A stretch of 64,000 bases of DNA from Brachymonas wangyanguii (GTDB lineage: Bacteria; Pseudomonadota; Gammaproteobacteria; Burkholderiales; Burkholderiaceae_C). Position numbers and translations under genes: made by a program. This document shows positions 1 to 8,281 of the stretch, one piece after another. The DNA lies in NCBI RefSeq assembly GCF_045055315.1, contig NZ_CP173677.1:62001-126000 (forward strand). Reading direction: 5' to 3'. Position 1 is the first letter of the stretch, and each line of letters starts with the position of its first letter. The notes under the pieces are model-generated. The model saw nothing but the letters and a program-made list of their open reading frames with translations. It was not told the DNA's origin and made no database searches.

Positions 1-1866
1 CGTGTTGATGGTGAGCACGGCGCGGTGCACCTGGGCCGCGGCACCGGGCTTGAAGCCGTCACCGGCGCCACCGCCGCCAATGGAGGAATAGATGTTGACG
101 AGCTGATCGCCTTCCTGCTGCTGGATGCGCTGGCGCGTCAGCTCGGCCACCTGCAGCGTCTGCTGCAGCGTGCTGCCGGGCGGCAGCTCGATGGTGAGCT
201 GGGTCTGGCCGCGATCGGCATGCGGCATGAAGCCGGTGGGCAGCAGCGGAATCAGCAGCAGCGAGCCGACAAACAGGACCATCGCCGCCAGCATGGTCAG
301 GCCGCGGTGCGTGATGCACCAGCGCACCAGCCGCAGGTAGAAGCGCATCACCGGGCCGTCCTGGGGTGGCTCGGCGTGGCGGCGGCCGGGCTTGAGCAGG
401 TAGGCTGCCATCATCGGCGTCAGCAGCCGCGCCACCACCAGCGAGGCCAGGATTGCCAGTACCGCGGTCCAGCCGAACTGGCGGAAGAACAGGCCGGGAA
501 TGCCGCTCATGAAGGCTGTCGGCAGGAACACCGAGACCAGCGCAAAAGTGGTGGCGATCACCGCCATGCCGATTTCGTCGGCGGCTTCAAGTGCGGCCTG
601 GAACGGCGACTTGCCCATCGCCATGTGGCGCTCGATGTTCTCGATCTCGACGATCGCATCGTCGACCAGCACGCCGACCACCAGGGCCAGCGACAGCAGC
701 GTGACCATGTTCAGCGTGTAGCCGAACAGGCTCAGGCCGAAGAAGGTGGGAATGATGGACAAGGGCAGCGCCGTTGCCGCGACCAGCGTGGCACGCCAGT
801 TGCGCAGAAAGGCCCAGACCACCAGCACCGCCAGCACCGCGCCCTCGTACAGCAGCTGCATGCTGCCGTCGAAGTTGTCCTGCACCGGACGCGCATTGTC
901 GACGACGCGGCGGATCTCCAACTCGGGCTGGTCGCGCTGCGCCTGCGCCATCACCGCGGCCATGGCCTGCGCCACTTCCACCTCGCTGGCGCCCTTGGAG
1001 CGGAACACTTCCAGGCCGATGGTCTGCTGGCCGTCCACCAGCGCGATGGCGCGCTGCTCGGCCACGGTATCGCGCACCTCGGCCACATCGCCCAGGCGCA
1101 CGCTGCGGCCCTGCGCCAGCGGGATGCGCAGCTCGGCCAGTTCAGCGGCACTGCGCGCCGCCGACAGCGTGCGCACGGTCTGCTCGCCGGAGCCGACGTC
1201 GGTACGGCCGCTGGGCGGATCCTGCTGCACCTGGCTGAGCTGGCGTGACACATCAGCCGCCGTCACGCCGAGCGCCTGCATGCGATCGGGCTGCAGCAGC
1301 AGCTGTACCTCGCGGTGCACGCCGCCAATGCGCTTGACCGCACCCACGCCCTTGACGCCCAGCATGCGCTTGTTGAGCGTATTGTCCACGTACCAGCTGA
1401 GCTGCTCCTCGTCCCAGCCGGCACCGGGCTTGAGCCGCACGCTGTAGATCTCGACCACGCGGCCAGAGGTGGACAGCTTGCTCACCACCGGCTCACGGAT
1501 ATCACCCGGCAGGTCGGAACGAATCTGCGACACCGCATCGCGCGTCTCGGTCACGGCATCGGTGATGTTCTTTTCCAGCTCGAACTCGACTACCGTGCTG
1601 GAGGTGCCATCAATCACCGTGGTGTAGATGTTCTTGATGCCGGTGAGAGTGGCGACGGTGTTTTCCACCTTGCGCGCCACCTCGGTTTCCAGCTGCGCCG
1701 GCGCGGCGCCGGGCTGCGTGATGGTGACGGTCACGATCGGCAGCTGGATGTCCGGAAAATCCTGGATCTTGTTGCTCTTGAAGGCGATCAGGCCAGCCAG
1801 GCTCAGCAGGGCAAACAGCAGGATCGCCGGTACCGGGTTGCGGATCGACAGCGCAGAAAAGTTCAT
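1..1866 (-). CDS. RND multidrug efflux permease, inner-membrane subunit (N-terminal part; gene runs off the window)
   Basis: This is the proton-driven inner-membrane pump of a tripartite drug efflux system, acting with the adaptor and outer-membrane genes just upstream. About 622 residues are visible from an ATG at 1866, preceded by GGGAG at good spacing. The protein starts MNFSALSIRNPVPAI, followed by one transmembrane helix and a periplasmic porter region (FPDIQLPIVTVT and PGAAPAQLETEV are typical of the AcrB/HAE1 family). The C-terminal part of the family's roughly 1,030 residues lies beyond position 1. It follows the adaptor gene by 15 bases, so it is the last visible gene of the tetR-led operon. 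Substrates cannot be told from the sequence. Confidence 0.9.
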   Translation of the reverse strand, partial: MNFSALSIRNPVPAILLFALLSLAGLIAFKSNKIQDFPDIQLPIVTVTITQPGAAPAQLETEVARKVENTVATLTGIKNIYTTVIDGTSSTVVEFELEKNITDAVTETRDAVSQIRSDLPGDIREPVVSKLSTSGRVVEIYSVRLKPGAGWDEEQLSWYVDNTLNKRMLGVKGVGAVKRIGGVHREVQLLLQPDRMQALGVTAADVSRQLSQVQQDPPSGRTDVGSGEQTVRTLSAARSAAELAELRIPLAQGRSVRLGDVAEVRDTVAEQRAIALVDGQQTIGLEVFRSKGASEVEVAQAMAAVMAQAQRDQPELEIRRVVDNARPVQDNFDGSMQLLYEGAVLAVLVVWAFLRNWRATLVAATALPLSIIPTFFGLSLFGYTLNMVTLLSLALVVGVLVDDAIVEIENIERHMAMGKSPFQAALEAADEIGMAVIATTFALVSVFLPTAFMSGIPGLFFRQFGWTAVLAILASLVVARLLTPMMAAYLLKPGRRHAEPPQDGPVMRFYLRLVRWCITHRGLTMLAAMVLFVGSLLLIPLLPTGFMPHADRGQTQLTIELPPGSTLQQTLQVAELTRQRIQQQEGDQLVNIYSSIGGGGAGDGFKPGAAAQVHRAVLTINT

Positions 1867-1881
1867 GCCGGCTCCCGGGAA

Positions 1882-3036
1882 TCAGCGACTGGCGCTGCTG
1901 GCCGGTGCGACCGCCACTGGCGCAGCCGTGGCCACCACCTTGACCAGATCGCCATCGATCAGGAAACCGGCACCGCTGTGCACCAGCCGGGTCTGGCCAT
2001 CGACGCCATCGAGCACCTGCACCAGATCGCCCTGGCGTGCGCCCAGCGTGACCTTGTGCTGCTGCACCCGGCTGTCCGCCGCCAGCACGAAGATGAAATC
2101 GAAACCATCACGCGAAACCACGGCGCTGTGCGGGATCATCCAGCCCTCGGCATGGCCCAGGTCAAAACGGCCACTCAGGTACATGCCGGCCTTGGCACCC
2201 TGCTGCTGCGCGCCGGGCAGATCGACATAGACGATGGCGATGCGGCGCGCCGTGTCCAGCGTGGGTGCAATGCTGCGCACCGTGCCGGCCAGCTGCCGGC
2301 CATCCGGCAGATCCACACTGGCGCTGTCACCTACCTTCAGCGCTGCCAGATCCTGGCCGACAACCTCGGCGCGCCATTCGAGCCGGCCCTGGCGCACCAT
2401 GCGGAACAGCTCGGTGCCGGCCGGCACCACGGCACCGACCGTCGCGGTGCGCGAGGAGATCACACCGTCATCGGGCGCCAGCACGCGCGTATAGCCCTGG
2501 CGCAGCTGCTGCGCGCGCAACGCGGCCCGTGCCGCCTCCACGCGCGCCGCCGAGGCCTTGGCCGCGGTGTTGAACTGGTTGATCTGCTGGCGGCTCAGGG
2601 CGCCGGTGTCCTGGATGCTGCGTGCGCGCTCGGCGTTGGAACGCGCATCGGCAGCCTGGGCTTCGGCCTCGAGCAGCGCGGCACGGGCCTGCAGCACTTC
2701 GGCCTGCACGGTTTCGGCGGCAAACACCGCCAGCACCTGGCCCTTGCGCACCGTGTCCCCCACGTTGGCGCGCAACTCGGACAAGCGCAGGCCGTTGCTT
2801 TGCGAACCGATCACGGCTTCCTGCCAGGCGGCGATATTGCCGCTCACACCCAGCGTCAGCGGCACGCTGCCGCGCACCGGCTGCGTCACTTCCACCGTCA
2901 ACGCAGGGCGTGCGGAGGCCGATGCCGGAGAGCTGGCGGCAGGGCTGCCGTCGCGCCCGCCCCAATACCAGAATGCGACCAGGCCCAGCACGGCCAGCAG
3001 TGCGATCAGGATCCAGAGAGTCTTTTGACGTGTCAT
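1882..3036 (-). CDS. RND efflux periplasmic adaptor (membrane fusion protein, HlyD/MexA type)
   Basis: The 384-residue adaptor links the inner-membrane pump to the outer-membrane channel. An N-terminal anchor helix (residues about 6-25, TLWILIALLAVLGLVAFWYW) is followed by a Pro/Ala/Ser-rich linker. Next come a lipoyl/barrel-sandwich half, an Ala/Arg/Glu-rich helical hairpin (about 110-185), the second half ending at LAPDDGVISSR, and beta-barrel domains. No lipobox is present, so the anchor is a membrane helix rather than a lipid. The start ATG overlaps the stop of the outer-membrane gene in an ATGA arrangement, so the two are probably translationally coupled. Confidence 0.92.
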   Translation of the reverse strand: MTRQKTLWILIALLAVLGLVAFWYWGGRDGSPAASSPASASARPALTVEVTQPVRGSVPLTLGVSGNIAAWQEAVIGSQSNGLRLSELRANVGDTVRKGQVLAVFAAETVQAEVLQARAALLEAEAQAADARSNAERARSIQDTGALSRQQINQFNTAAKASAARVEAARAALRAQQLRQGYTRVLAPDDGVISSRTATVGAVVPAGTELFRMVRQGRLEWRAEVVGQDLAALKVGDSASVDLPDGRQLAGTVRSIAPTLDTARRIAIVYVDLPGAQQQGAKAGMYLSGRFDLGHAEGWMIPHSAVVSRDGFDFIFVLAADSRVQQHKVTLGARQGDLVQVLDGVDGQTRLVHSGAGFLIDGDLVKVVATAAPVAVAPASSASR

Positions 3037-4502
3037 GAAGTGCTTCCCTTGCTACTGGCGCTGGCTACCGGAGCTGGCGCCTGCCAGCCTCCGCCCAGCG
3101 CGCGATACAGTGCCACCCAGGCACTGTCGGTCTGCTTTCTCAGCGTGATGCGGGCCTGTTCGGCCGCGAGCATGTTGCGGCGCGCATCCTCGAGTTCGAG
3201 CATGCTGCCCATGCCGGCGCGGTAGCGCGCATCGGCGGCGCGGAAGGCCTTGCGGTAGCCTTCCAGCGCGGCCTCGGTGCCGGCACTGCGCTGGCGTGCG
3301 CTGTCGATCTCGACCAGCGCGGTTTCCACCTCGCGCACGGCGTTGCGCACGGTGGCGCGGTACTGGCTGGCGGCGGCCTCATAGGCCACACGGGCGGCAT
3401 CGGCCTGGGCGCGACGCCGGCCACCGTCGAACAACGGCACGCTGAGCGACAGCGGCCCGATACTCCAGGTCGTGGCATCGGCATCCATGCCGCCCAGGCT
3501 GATCTGGTTGCGCATGATATTGCCGCTCAGGCCCAGGCGCGGATAGCGCTGCGCCTCGGCCTGGCCGACATCGTCACTGGCGGCCGCCACCGCCTGCGCG
3601 GCGGCATAGACATCCGGGCGCTGCTCCAGCACGCGTGCCGGCACGCTGTCCAGCTGCAGCCAGGGCGCGCGGCCACGGCGTGGTGCATCGAGCTGCTGCT
3701 GCAGCGTGTCTTCATCAAGCGCGGTCAGCGCCACCAGCGCCTTGCGCGCCGCCGTGCACTGCGCCTGTACCTCGGTCACGCGGGTGGCCGCCTGGGCGGC
3801 ACCGGCCTGTGTCAGCGCGTGCGTGGCGGGCGCACTGAAGCCGGCACGTGCCAGATCACCGGTCAGCCGTTCCGTATCCCGGCGCGATGTGGCATCGCGC
3901 CGGGCGGTATCGAGCTGGCCCTGGCAGCTGCGCAGGGCAAAGTACTGGTTGGCGACATCGGCCGCCAGCGAGACGCGTGCCTCGTGCCATTGCGCCTCGG
4001 CACCGGCGACCCGAGCCTGCGCCGCGCTGCTGGCATGGCGCAGGCCGCCAAACAGGTCGATTTCCCAGCGCGCCTGCAGGCCGGCCTGGCTGCTGGTGGC
4101 GATCGGCATATCGGCCGTCGGCATGCCGCTGCTGAAGGTGCCGCGCTGCACGCCGGCCTGGCCGTCCAGCGCCGGCAGCTGGCTGGCGCGTGCGCCCACC
4201 GCCGTGGCACGTGCCTGGGCGATGCGCGCCGCTGCCTGCGCCAATGTCGGGCTGGCCTGCTGCGCCGATTGCACCAGCTGCAGCAGCACCGGATCGTTCC
4301 AGTCCTGCCACCAGGACAGCAACTGGGGCGTGCTGCCACCATGCGGCAGCTGCATCGGTGCGGGTGCGCGCCAGTGCGTGGGGGCTGGCGCCTCGGTCTG
4401 GCGCGGTGGCAGGCTCTGGCAGGCAGCCAGTGCCAGCGGCAAGGCCAGCGCCAGCCAGCGCAGCGGTCGGGATGGTGCTGCCACCGGGTGCAATTCAGGC
4501 AT
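3033..4502 (-). CDS. Outer-membrane efflux lipoprotein (NodT/OprM family)
   Basis: A TolC-like exit duct of 489 residues for the neighbouring RND pump. The chosen ATG at 4502 gives a lipoprotein signal of about 30 residues with lipobox LALAAC. The reading frame is open further upstream, but that part lies inside tetR and reads as out-of-frame sequence. Two repeated outer-membrane-factor domains follow (about 70-270 and 280-470), with helical segments such as LAQAAARIAQARA and a conserved SLSVPLFDGGRRR strand. The start overlaps the tetR stop by 8 bases and the stop overlaps the adaptor start by 4, so tetR and the three pump genes look like one tightly packed operon. Confidence 0.92.
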   Translation of the reverse strand: MPELHPVAAPSRPLRWLALALPLALAACQSLPPRQTEAPAPTHWRAPAPMQLPHGGSTPQLLSWWQDWNDPVLLQLVQSAQQASPTLAQAAARIAQARATAVGARASQLPALDGQAGVQRGTFSSGMPTADMPIATSSQAGLQARWEIDLFGGLRHASSAAQARVAGAEAQWHEARVSLAADVANQYFALRSCQGQLDTARRDATSRRDTERLTGDLARAGFSAPATHALTQAGAAQAATRVTEVQAQCTAARKALVALTALDEDTLQQQLDAPRRGRAPWLQLDSVPARVLEQRPDVYAAAQAVAAASDDVGQAEAQRYPRLGLSGNIMRNQISLGGMDADATTWSIGPLSLSVPLFDGGRRRAQADAARVAYEAAASQYRATVRNAVREVETALVEIDSARQRSAGTEAALEGYRKAFRAADARYRAGMGSMLELEDARRNMLAAEQARITLRKQTDSAWVALYRALGGGWQAPAPVASASSKGSTS

Positions 4503-5256
4503 CGGACGGCTCCAGCTCCAGCACCCAGTCGGGCGGCGTGGCCACGGTCCAGGCCGGCAGGCTGGCCTGCTCGTCCAGCGGCAGACCGCGCTGTTGCGCC
4601 ACCTCGCGCACCATGGCCAGGCCAAAGCGGCTCAGCTCCTCCACCAGCTGTTCCAGCGCCTGTGGCTGTTGCAGCACTTGCGGGCAGACCGATTGCGTCA
4701 CGTCCTGCATCGCGATGTAGTGCAGCGTCATGCCGATCAGCGTCAGCGTCAGGCGCTGGATGCCGGTATCGACATCGGCCAGGCCCAGGTGGCGGCAGAT
4801 CAGCTCCCACAGCGCCTGGTGCGAAGGCCGGATTTGGGTATCGATCTCGTACTGGCGCAAGCCGGTCGGCTCCAGCATTTCGCGGATATGCAGGCGCACG
4901 CAGCACTGCACCAGCTCGTCCTGCTGCAACACGTTGAGTCGCTGCCAGTACATCTGGCGCAGCGCCTGCTGCAGCGTCAGCGCCGGGTCCAGTACCGCCG
5001 CCTGGGTCTGCGGACCTTCGCCGAGCAGCACCATGGGTTCGAGAAAGGCGCTGCGGTACAGGCCCTGCTTGTCGCCAAAGTAGTAGCTGATGGCGGAAAT
5101 ATTCACGCCAGCCGCCTGCGCAATGGCGCGCGTGGAGGTCTTGCTGAAGCCCTGTTCGGCGAACAGGCGCAATGCCGTCTGCAGCAGACGCTCACGCGAC
5201 TGCTGGCTGTCGGCACGTTGTGGCGATGCCATCGCCGCGGGATGTTCGGGTTGCAT
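4495..5256 (-). CDS. TetR/AcrR-family repressor with CecR-type C-terminal domain
   Basis: A 253-residue one-component regulator. The N-terminal helix-turn-helix lies at about residues 17-65 (RERLLQTALRLFAEQGF, TSTRAIAQAAGVNISAISYY). The C-terminal ligand domain resembles the DUF1956/CecR group (HIREMLEPTG, then HQALWELICRHLG). It is the first gene of the efflux operon, so self-repression together with the pump is the simplest model. A perfect inverted repeat lies 19 bases upstream of the start. A second in-frame ATG at 5232 (MASPQR) is an alternative start; neither has a good ribosome-binding site. The inducer is unknown. Confidence 0.9.
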   Translation of the reverse strand: MQPEHPAAMASPQRADSQQSRERLLQTALRLFAEQGFSKTSTRAIAQAAGVNISAISYYFGDKQGLYRSAFLEPMVLLGEGPQTQAAVLDPALTLQQALRQMYWQRLNVLQQDELVQCCVRLHIREMLEPTGLRQYEIDTQIRPSHQALWELICRHLGLADVDTGIQRLTLTLIGMTLHYIAMQDVTQSVCPQVLQQPQALEQLVEELSRFGLAMVREVAQQRGLPLDEQASLPAWTVATPPDWVLELEPSDA

Positions 5257-5274
5257 GGCCGGATGGTACGCCAG

Positions 5275-5292
5275 TTCAATCGTTTGATTGAA
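5275..5292. promoter_or_regulatory. Palindromic operator, probable TetR binding site
   Basis: A perfect inverted repeat, TTCAATC-GTTT-GATTGAA, lies between the tetR start and the operon promoter region. An 18-bp palindrome at this position is typical of TetR-family autoregulation. Binding by the adjacent regulator is inferred. Confidence 0.65.
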
Positions 5293-5330
5293 TCGATTTG
5301 TATCCGGATTTTCCCGAGGCCAGAACGCGA

Positions 5331-5353
5331 ACAGCCCGCACGCGGCGGGCTGT
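5331..5353 (-). terminator. Stem-loop after glnE
   Basis: A 9-bp perfect stem (ACAGCCCGC / GCGGGCTGT) with a 5-base loop lies 22 bases beyond the glnE stop. There is no strong T-run after it on the minus strand, so termination is only probable. Confidence 0.4.
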
Positions 5354-5375
5354 CATTCCGGCAAAAAAGCCCACC

Positions 5376-8261
5376 TCAGCCCTGGCGCGGCAGGCCAAAT
5401 GCCGCCTGCCACAGGTCCAGCCCCGCCGCCGCATGCAGGCGCATCATGTCTTCCGGGAAAGCGGTGGACTCCTCGTTCAGGCGCGCACGGTGCTGCAGCT
5501 TGCGCAGCTCGCGGTAGGCCGCTGCGGCCGCGTGGCCGACCGGCGCCGGCAGCATGCCGAGGTCATCGGCCCGTTCCAGCAACGCGATATTGCCGCGGTT
5601 TTCCAGCATCGTCGGGAACTCGCGGCCATGGCGCAGCACCAGGAACTGGGTGACGAATTCCACGTCCATCATGCCGCCCGGGCTGTGCTTGACGTCAAAG
5701 CTGCCGATCGGGATCGGGTGCGCCTGCGTCACGCGCTGACGCATGGCGATGATCTCGTCGCGCAGCGCGGCCGGGTTGCGTTCGGCCGTGATCACGTCGC
5801 TGCGCAAGGCCTCGAAGCGCTCGCGCAGCTGCGGGCTGCCAAAGCAGCAGCGTGCCCGCGTCATGGCCTGGTGTTCCCAAACCCAGGCGGTGTTGCTGCC
5901 GCGCTGCAGCTGGTAGGCCTCGTAGGCTTCCATGCTGGTGGTCAGCAGGCCGGAGCTGCCATTCGGGCGCAGCGCGGTATCGATCTCGTACAGGTCGCCT
6001 TCGCTGGTCTTGACGGTGAGCCAGGTGATCAGCTTGCGTACCAGGCCGGCGTAGATCTCGCTGGCCCGTTCGCTCTCGTCCTCGTAGCAGAACACCAGGT
6101 CCAGATCGCTGCCATAGCCGAGTTCCAGGCCGCCGAGCTTGCCGTAGGCAATGATGGCGAAGTGCTGGCTGATATCGGTATCGGCATCGCCCTCGAAGCC
6201 CAGCCGCAGCGCGCGTGGCAGATATTGCTGCCAGCACCAGTGCACGGCGACGTCGAGCACGGTATCGGCCACCGCGCTCAGGTCGTCGGCCACCTGCTCC
6301 ACCGTCAGCCGGCCGTCCAGGTCGCGCGCCAGGATGCGGAAGGTCTCGGCGTGCATGGCGCGGCGCAGCAGGTTCAGCAGCGCCTCCTCATCGTCCTCGC
6401 CGGTGCTTTGCAGCGCCTGCAGGCGCAGGCCCAAGTCCTCGCGCAGGTCGGCCTGGTTGAAGCGCTGCTCCATCAGTGCGTTGCTGGTGAGCTCGTCGAT
6501 TACCACCGGGTGCTGCATCAGGTAGCGTGCCGGCCAGCGTGCCACGCCGAGCAGGCGCAGCAGGCGGTCGTGGATAGTCGGTCGCTCCAGCAGCAGCGCC
6601 AGGTAGTTTTCGCGGCGCAGCAGGGTCTCGATCCAGTCGATGAAACGCAGCACGCCGGCTTCGGAAATGTCGTGGCGCTGGCTGTCTTCCGCCTGCATCC
6701 ATTGCAGGGTGCGCTGCATCAGGCGCATCAGGCGCACGCGGGTGTCGATGCGCAGCCCCTGCACGCGCACATGCTCGCGCCATTCCTCCAGCCGGCGCGC
6801 CACCACCGAGCCCTCTGGCAGCATCGCCACCAGCTCGCCGATATCGTCACCGGTCTGCGCCATGTCCACTTGCTGGCCCTTGCCGTTCTTCTGGCAATTG
6901 CCCTTGCTGCAGGACTGGTCACCCCCCAGCAGGATGTCGAACTCGCTCGCCACCAGGTCGCGATGCCGCAGCAGCTCCTGCATGAAGCCGCAGGTATCGG
7001 CATGGCCCATGCTGCGCGCGATCCAGGCCAGGTCCTCTTCGGAGGTCGGCAGCAGATGCGTCTGCTGGTCATCCAGGTACTGGATACGGTGCTCGACCTG
7101 GCGCAAGAAGACATAGGCCTCGCCCAGGCCGGCGGCAATCTCGGGCGACATCAGGCCGGCGCGCTCGACGCGCTCCAGCGCTTCCAGCGTCGGGCGCGTG
7201 CGCAGCTCGGGGAAATGGCCACCGCGCACCACCTGCAGCAGCTGCACGGTGAATTCGATCTCGCGGATGCCGCCACGCGACAGCTTGACGTCGTTGGCGC
7301 GCTCCGGGCGGCCGGCGCTGCGCTTGGTGGCGTGCTCGCGAATCTGGCGATGCAGCACGCGCAGCGCCTCGAACACGTTGTAGTCCAGGTAGCGGCGGAA
7401 CACGAAAGGCAGCACCACCTGGCGCAGCTGCTGGCCGGAACCGTTGACGATGGAGGCGCGCGGTGCCACCACGCGGCTCTTCATCCAGGCAAAACGCTCC
7501 CATTCGCGGCCCTGCACCACCATGTACTCTTCCAGCGCCTCGAGTGAGGTGACGCTGGGGCCGGAGTTGCCGTTGGGACGCAAGGCCAGATCCACGCGGA
7601 ACACGAAGCCGTGCTCGGTGGTATCGCCGATCAGGCCATAGATCACCTTGACCACGCGCGTGAAGTATTCCTGGAAGCTGGTGCTGCCAGCGCCGCTGCT
7701 GCGGCCTTCGGCATTCGGGCGACCGGCGGTTTCGCCATCGCACTCGTAGACATAGATCAGGTCGATATCGCTGGAAACGTTGAGCTCGCGCGCGCCCAGC
7801 TTGCCCATGCCCATGATCCACAGGTTGCAGCGCTGGCCGTCGGCCTTGAGCGGCGGCCCGTAGCGCGCATCGACCTGGACAAAGGCCTCTTCGCAGGCGA
7901 TGTCGAGCGCCAATTCGGCCAGCCGCGTCACGCTCAAGGCTATGTCCTGCATCGGGGCGCCGGCATTGCAGTCCAGCGTCGCCAGGCGTTCCTGCACCAG
8001 CTGGCGCAGCACGCGCAGCGCAGCACCCACATCGTGGCCACGCTCACGCAGCACGGCGTAGGTCTGGCGCATGCTGGCCAGATCGGGCAGGCCGGGTGCC
8101 AGCAGTGGCAGTTCCTCGGCATAACGGCGGCGGATGCGCTGCACAAAGCGTGAATATCCCGCCAGGTCTTCCGTAACAGTCTGCGTGTCGCCCTGTGCAG
8201 GTGCAGCAGCCGGCGATAATGGTTCCGTCGGCGTCAGCGTGCCATCGTTGGTCATGTTCAT
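5376..8261 (-). CDS. glnE: Bifunctional glutamine synthetase adenylyltransferase / adenylyl-removing enzyme
   Basis: GlnE adds AMP to, or removes it from, glutamine synthetase according to glutamine and PII state, and so sets nitrogen assimilation. The 961-residue length is normal for the family. Two nucleotidyltransferase cores are visible: SSDIDLIYVYE at about residue 163 (adenylyl removal half) and YGSDLDLVFCYEDE at about 717 (adenylylation half), each followed by an Arg-Pro-Asn-Gly strand (LALRPNGNSG, TALRPNGSSG). ATG 8261 is chosen because AGGAAA precedes it by about 10 bases; in-frame ATGs at 8270 and 8255 are alternatives. The gene is divergent from the yhdP-like gene, only 20 bases away. 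Its partner PII protein, glnK, is at 61.7 kb. Confidence 0.95.
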   Translation of the reverse strand: MNMTNDGTLTPTEPLSPAAAPAQGDTQTVTEDLAGYSRFVQRIRRRYAEELPLLAPGLPDLASMRQTYAVLRERGHDVGAALRVLRQLVQERLATLDCNAGAPMQDIALSVTRLAELALDIACEEAFVQVDARYGPPLKADGQRCNLWIMGMGKLGARELNVSSDIDLIYVYECDGETAGRPNAEGRSSGAGSTSFQEYFTRVVKVIYGLIGDTTEHGFVFRVDLALRPNGNSGPSVTSLEALEEYMVVQGREWERFAWMKSRVVAPRASIVNGSGQQLRQVVLPFVFRRYLDYNVFEALRVLHRQIREHATKRSAGRPERANDVKLSRGGIREIEFTVQLLQVVRGGHFPELRTRPTLEALERVERAGLMSPEIAAGLGEAYVFLRQVEHRIQYLDDQQTHLLPTSEEDLAWIARSMGHADTCGFMQELLRHRDLVASEFDILLGGDQSCSKGNCQKNGKGQQVDMAQTGDDIGELVAMLPEGSVVARRLEEWREHVRVQGLRIDTRVRLMRLMQRTLQWMQAEDSQRHDISEAGVLRFIDWIETLLRRENYLALLLERPTIHDRLLRLLGVARWPARYLMQHPVVIDELTSNALMEQRFNQADLREDLGLRLQALQSTGEDDEEALLNLLRRAMHAETFRILARDLDGRLTVEQVADDLSAVADTVLDVAVHWCWQQYLPRALRLGFEGDADTDISQHFAIIAYGKLGGLELGYGSDLDLVFCYEDESERASEIYAGLVRKLITWLTVKTSEGDLYEIDTALRPNGSSGLLTTSMEAYEAYQLQRGSNTAWVWEHQAMTRARCCFGSPQLRERFEALRSDVITAERNPAALRDEIIAMRQRVTQAHPIPIGSFDVKHSPGGMMDVEFVTQFLVLRHGREFPTMLENRGNIALLERADDLGMLPAPVGHAAAAAYRELRKLQHRARLNEESTAFPEDMMRLHAAAGLDLWQAAFGLPRQG

Positions 8262-8281
8262 GCCTATCATCTTTCCTAGAC

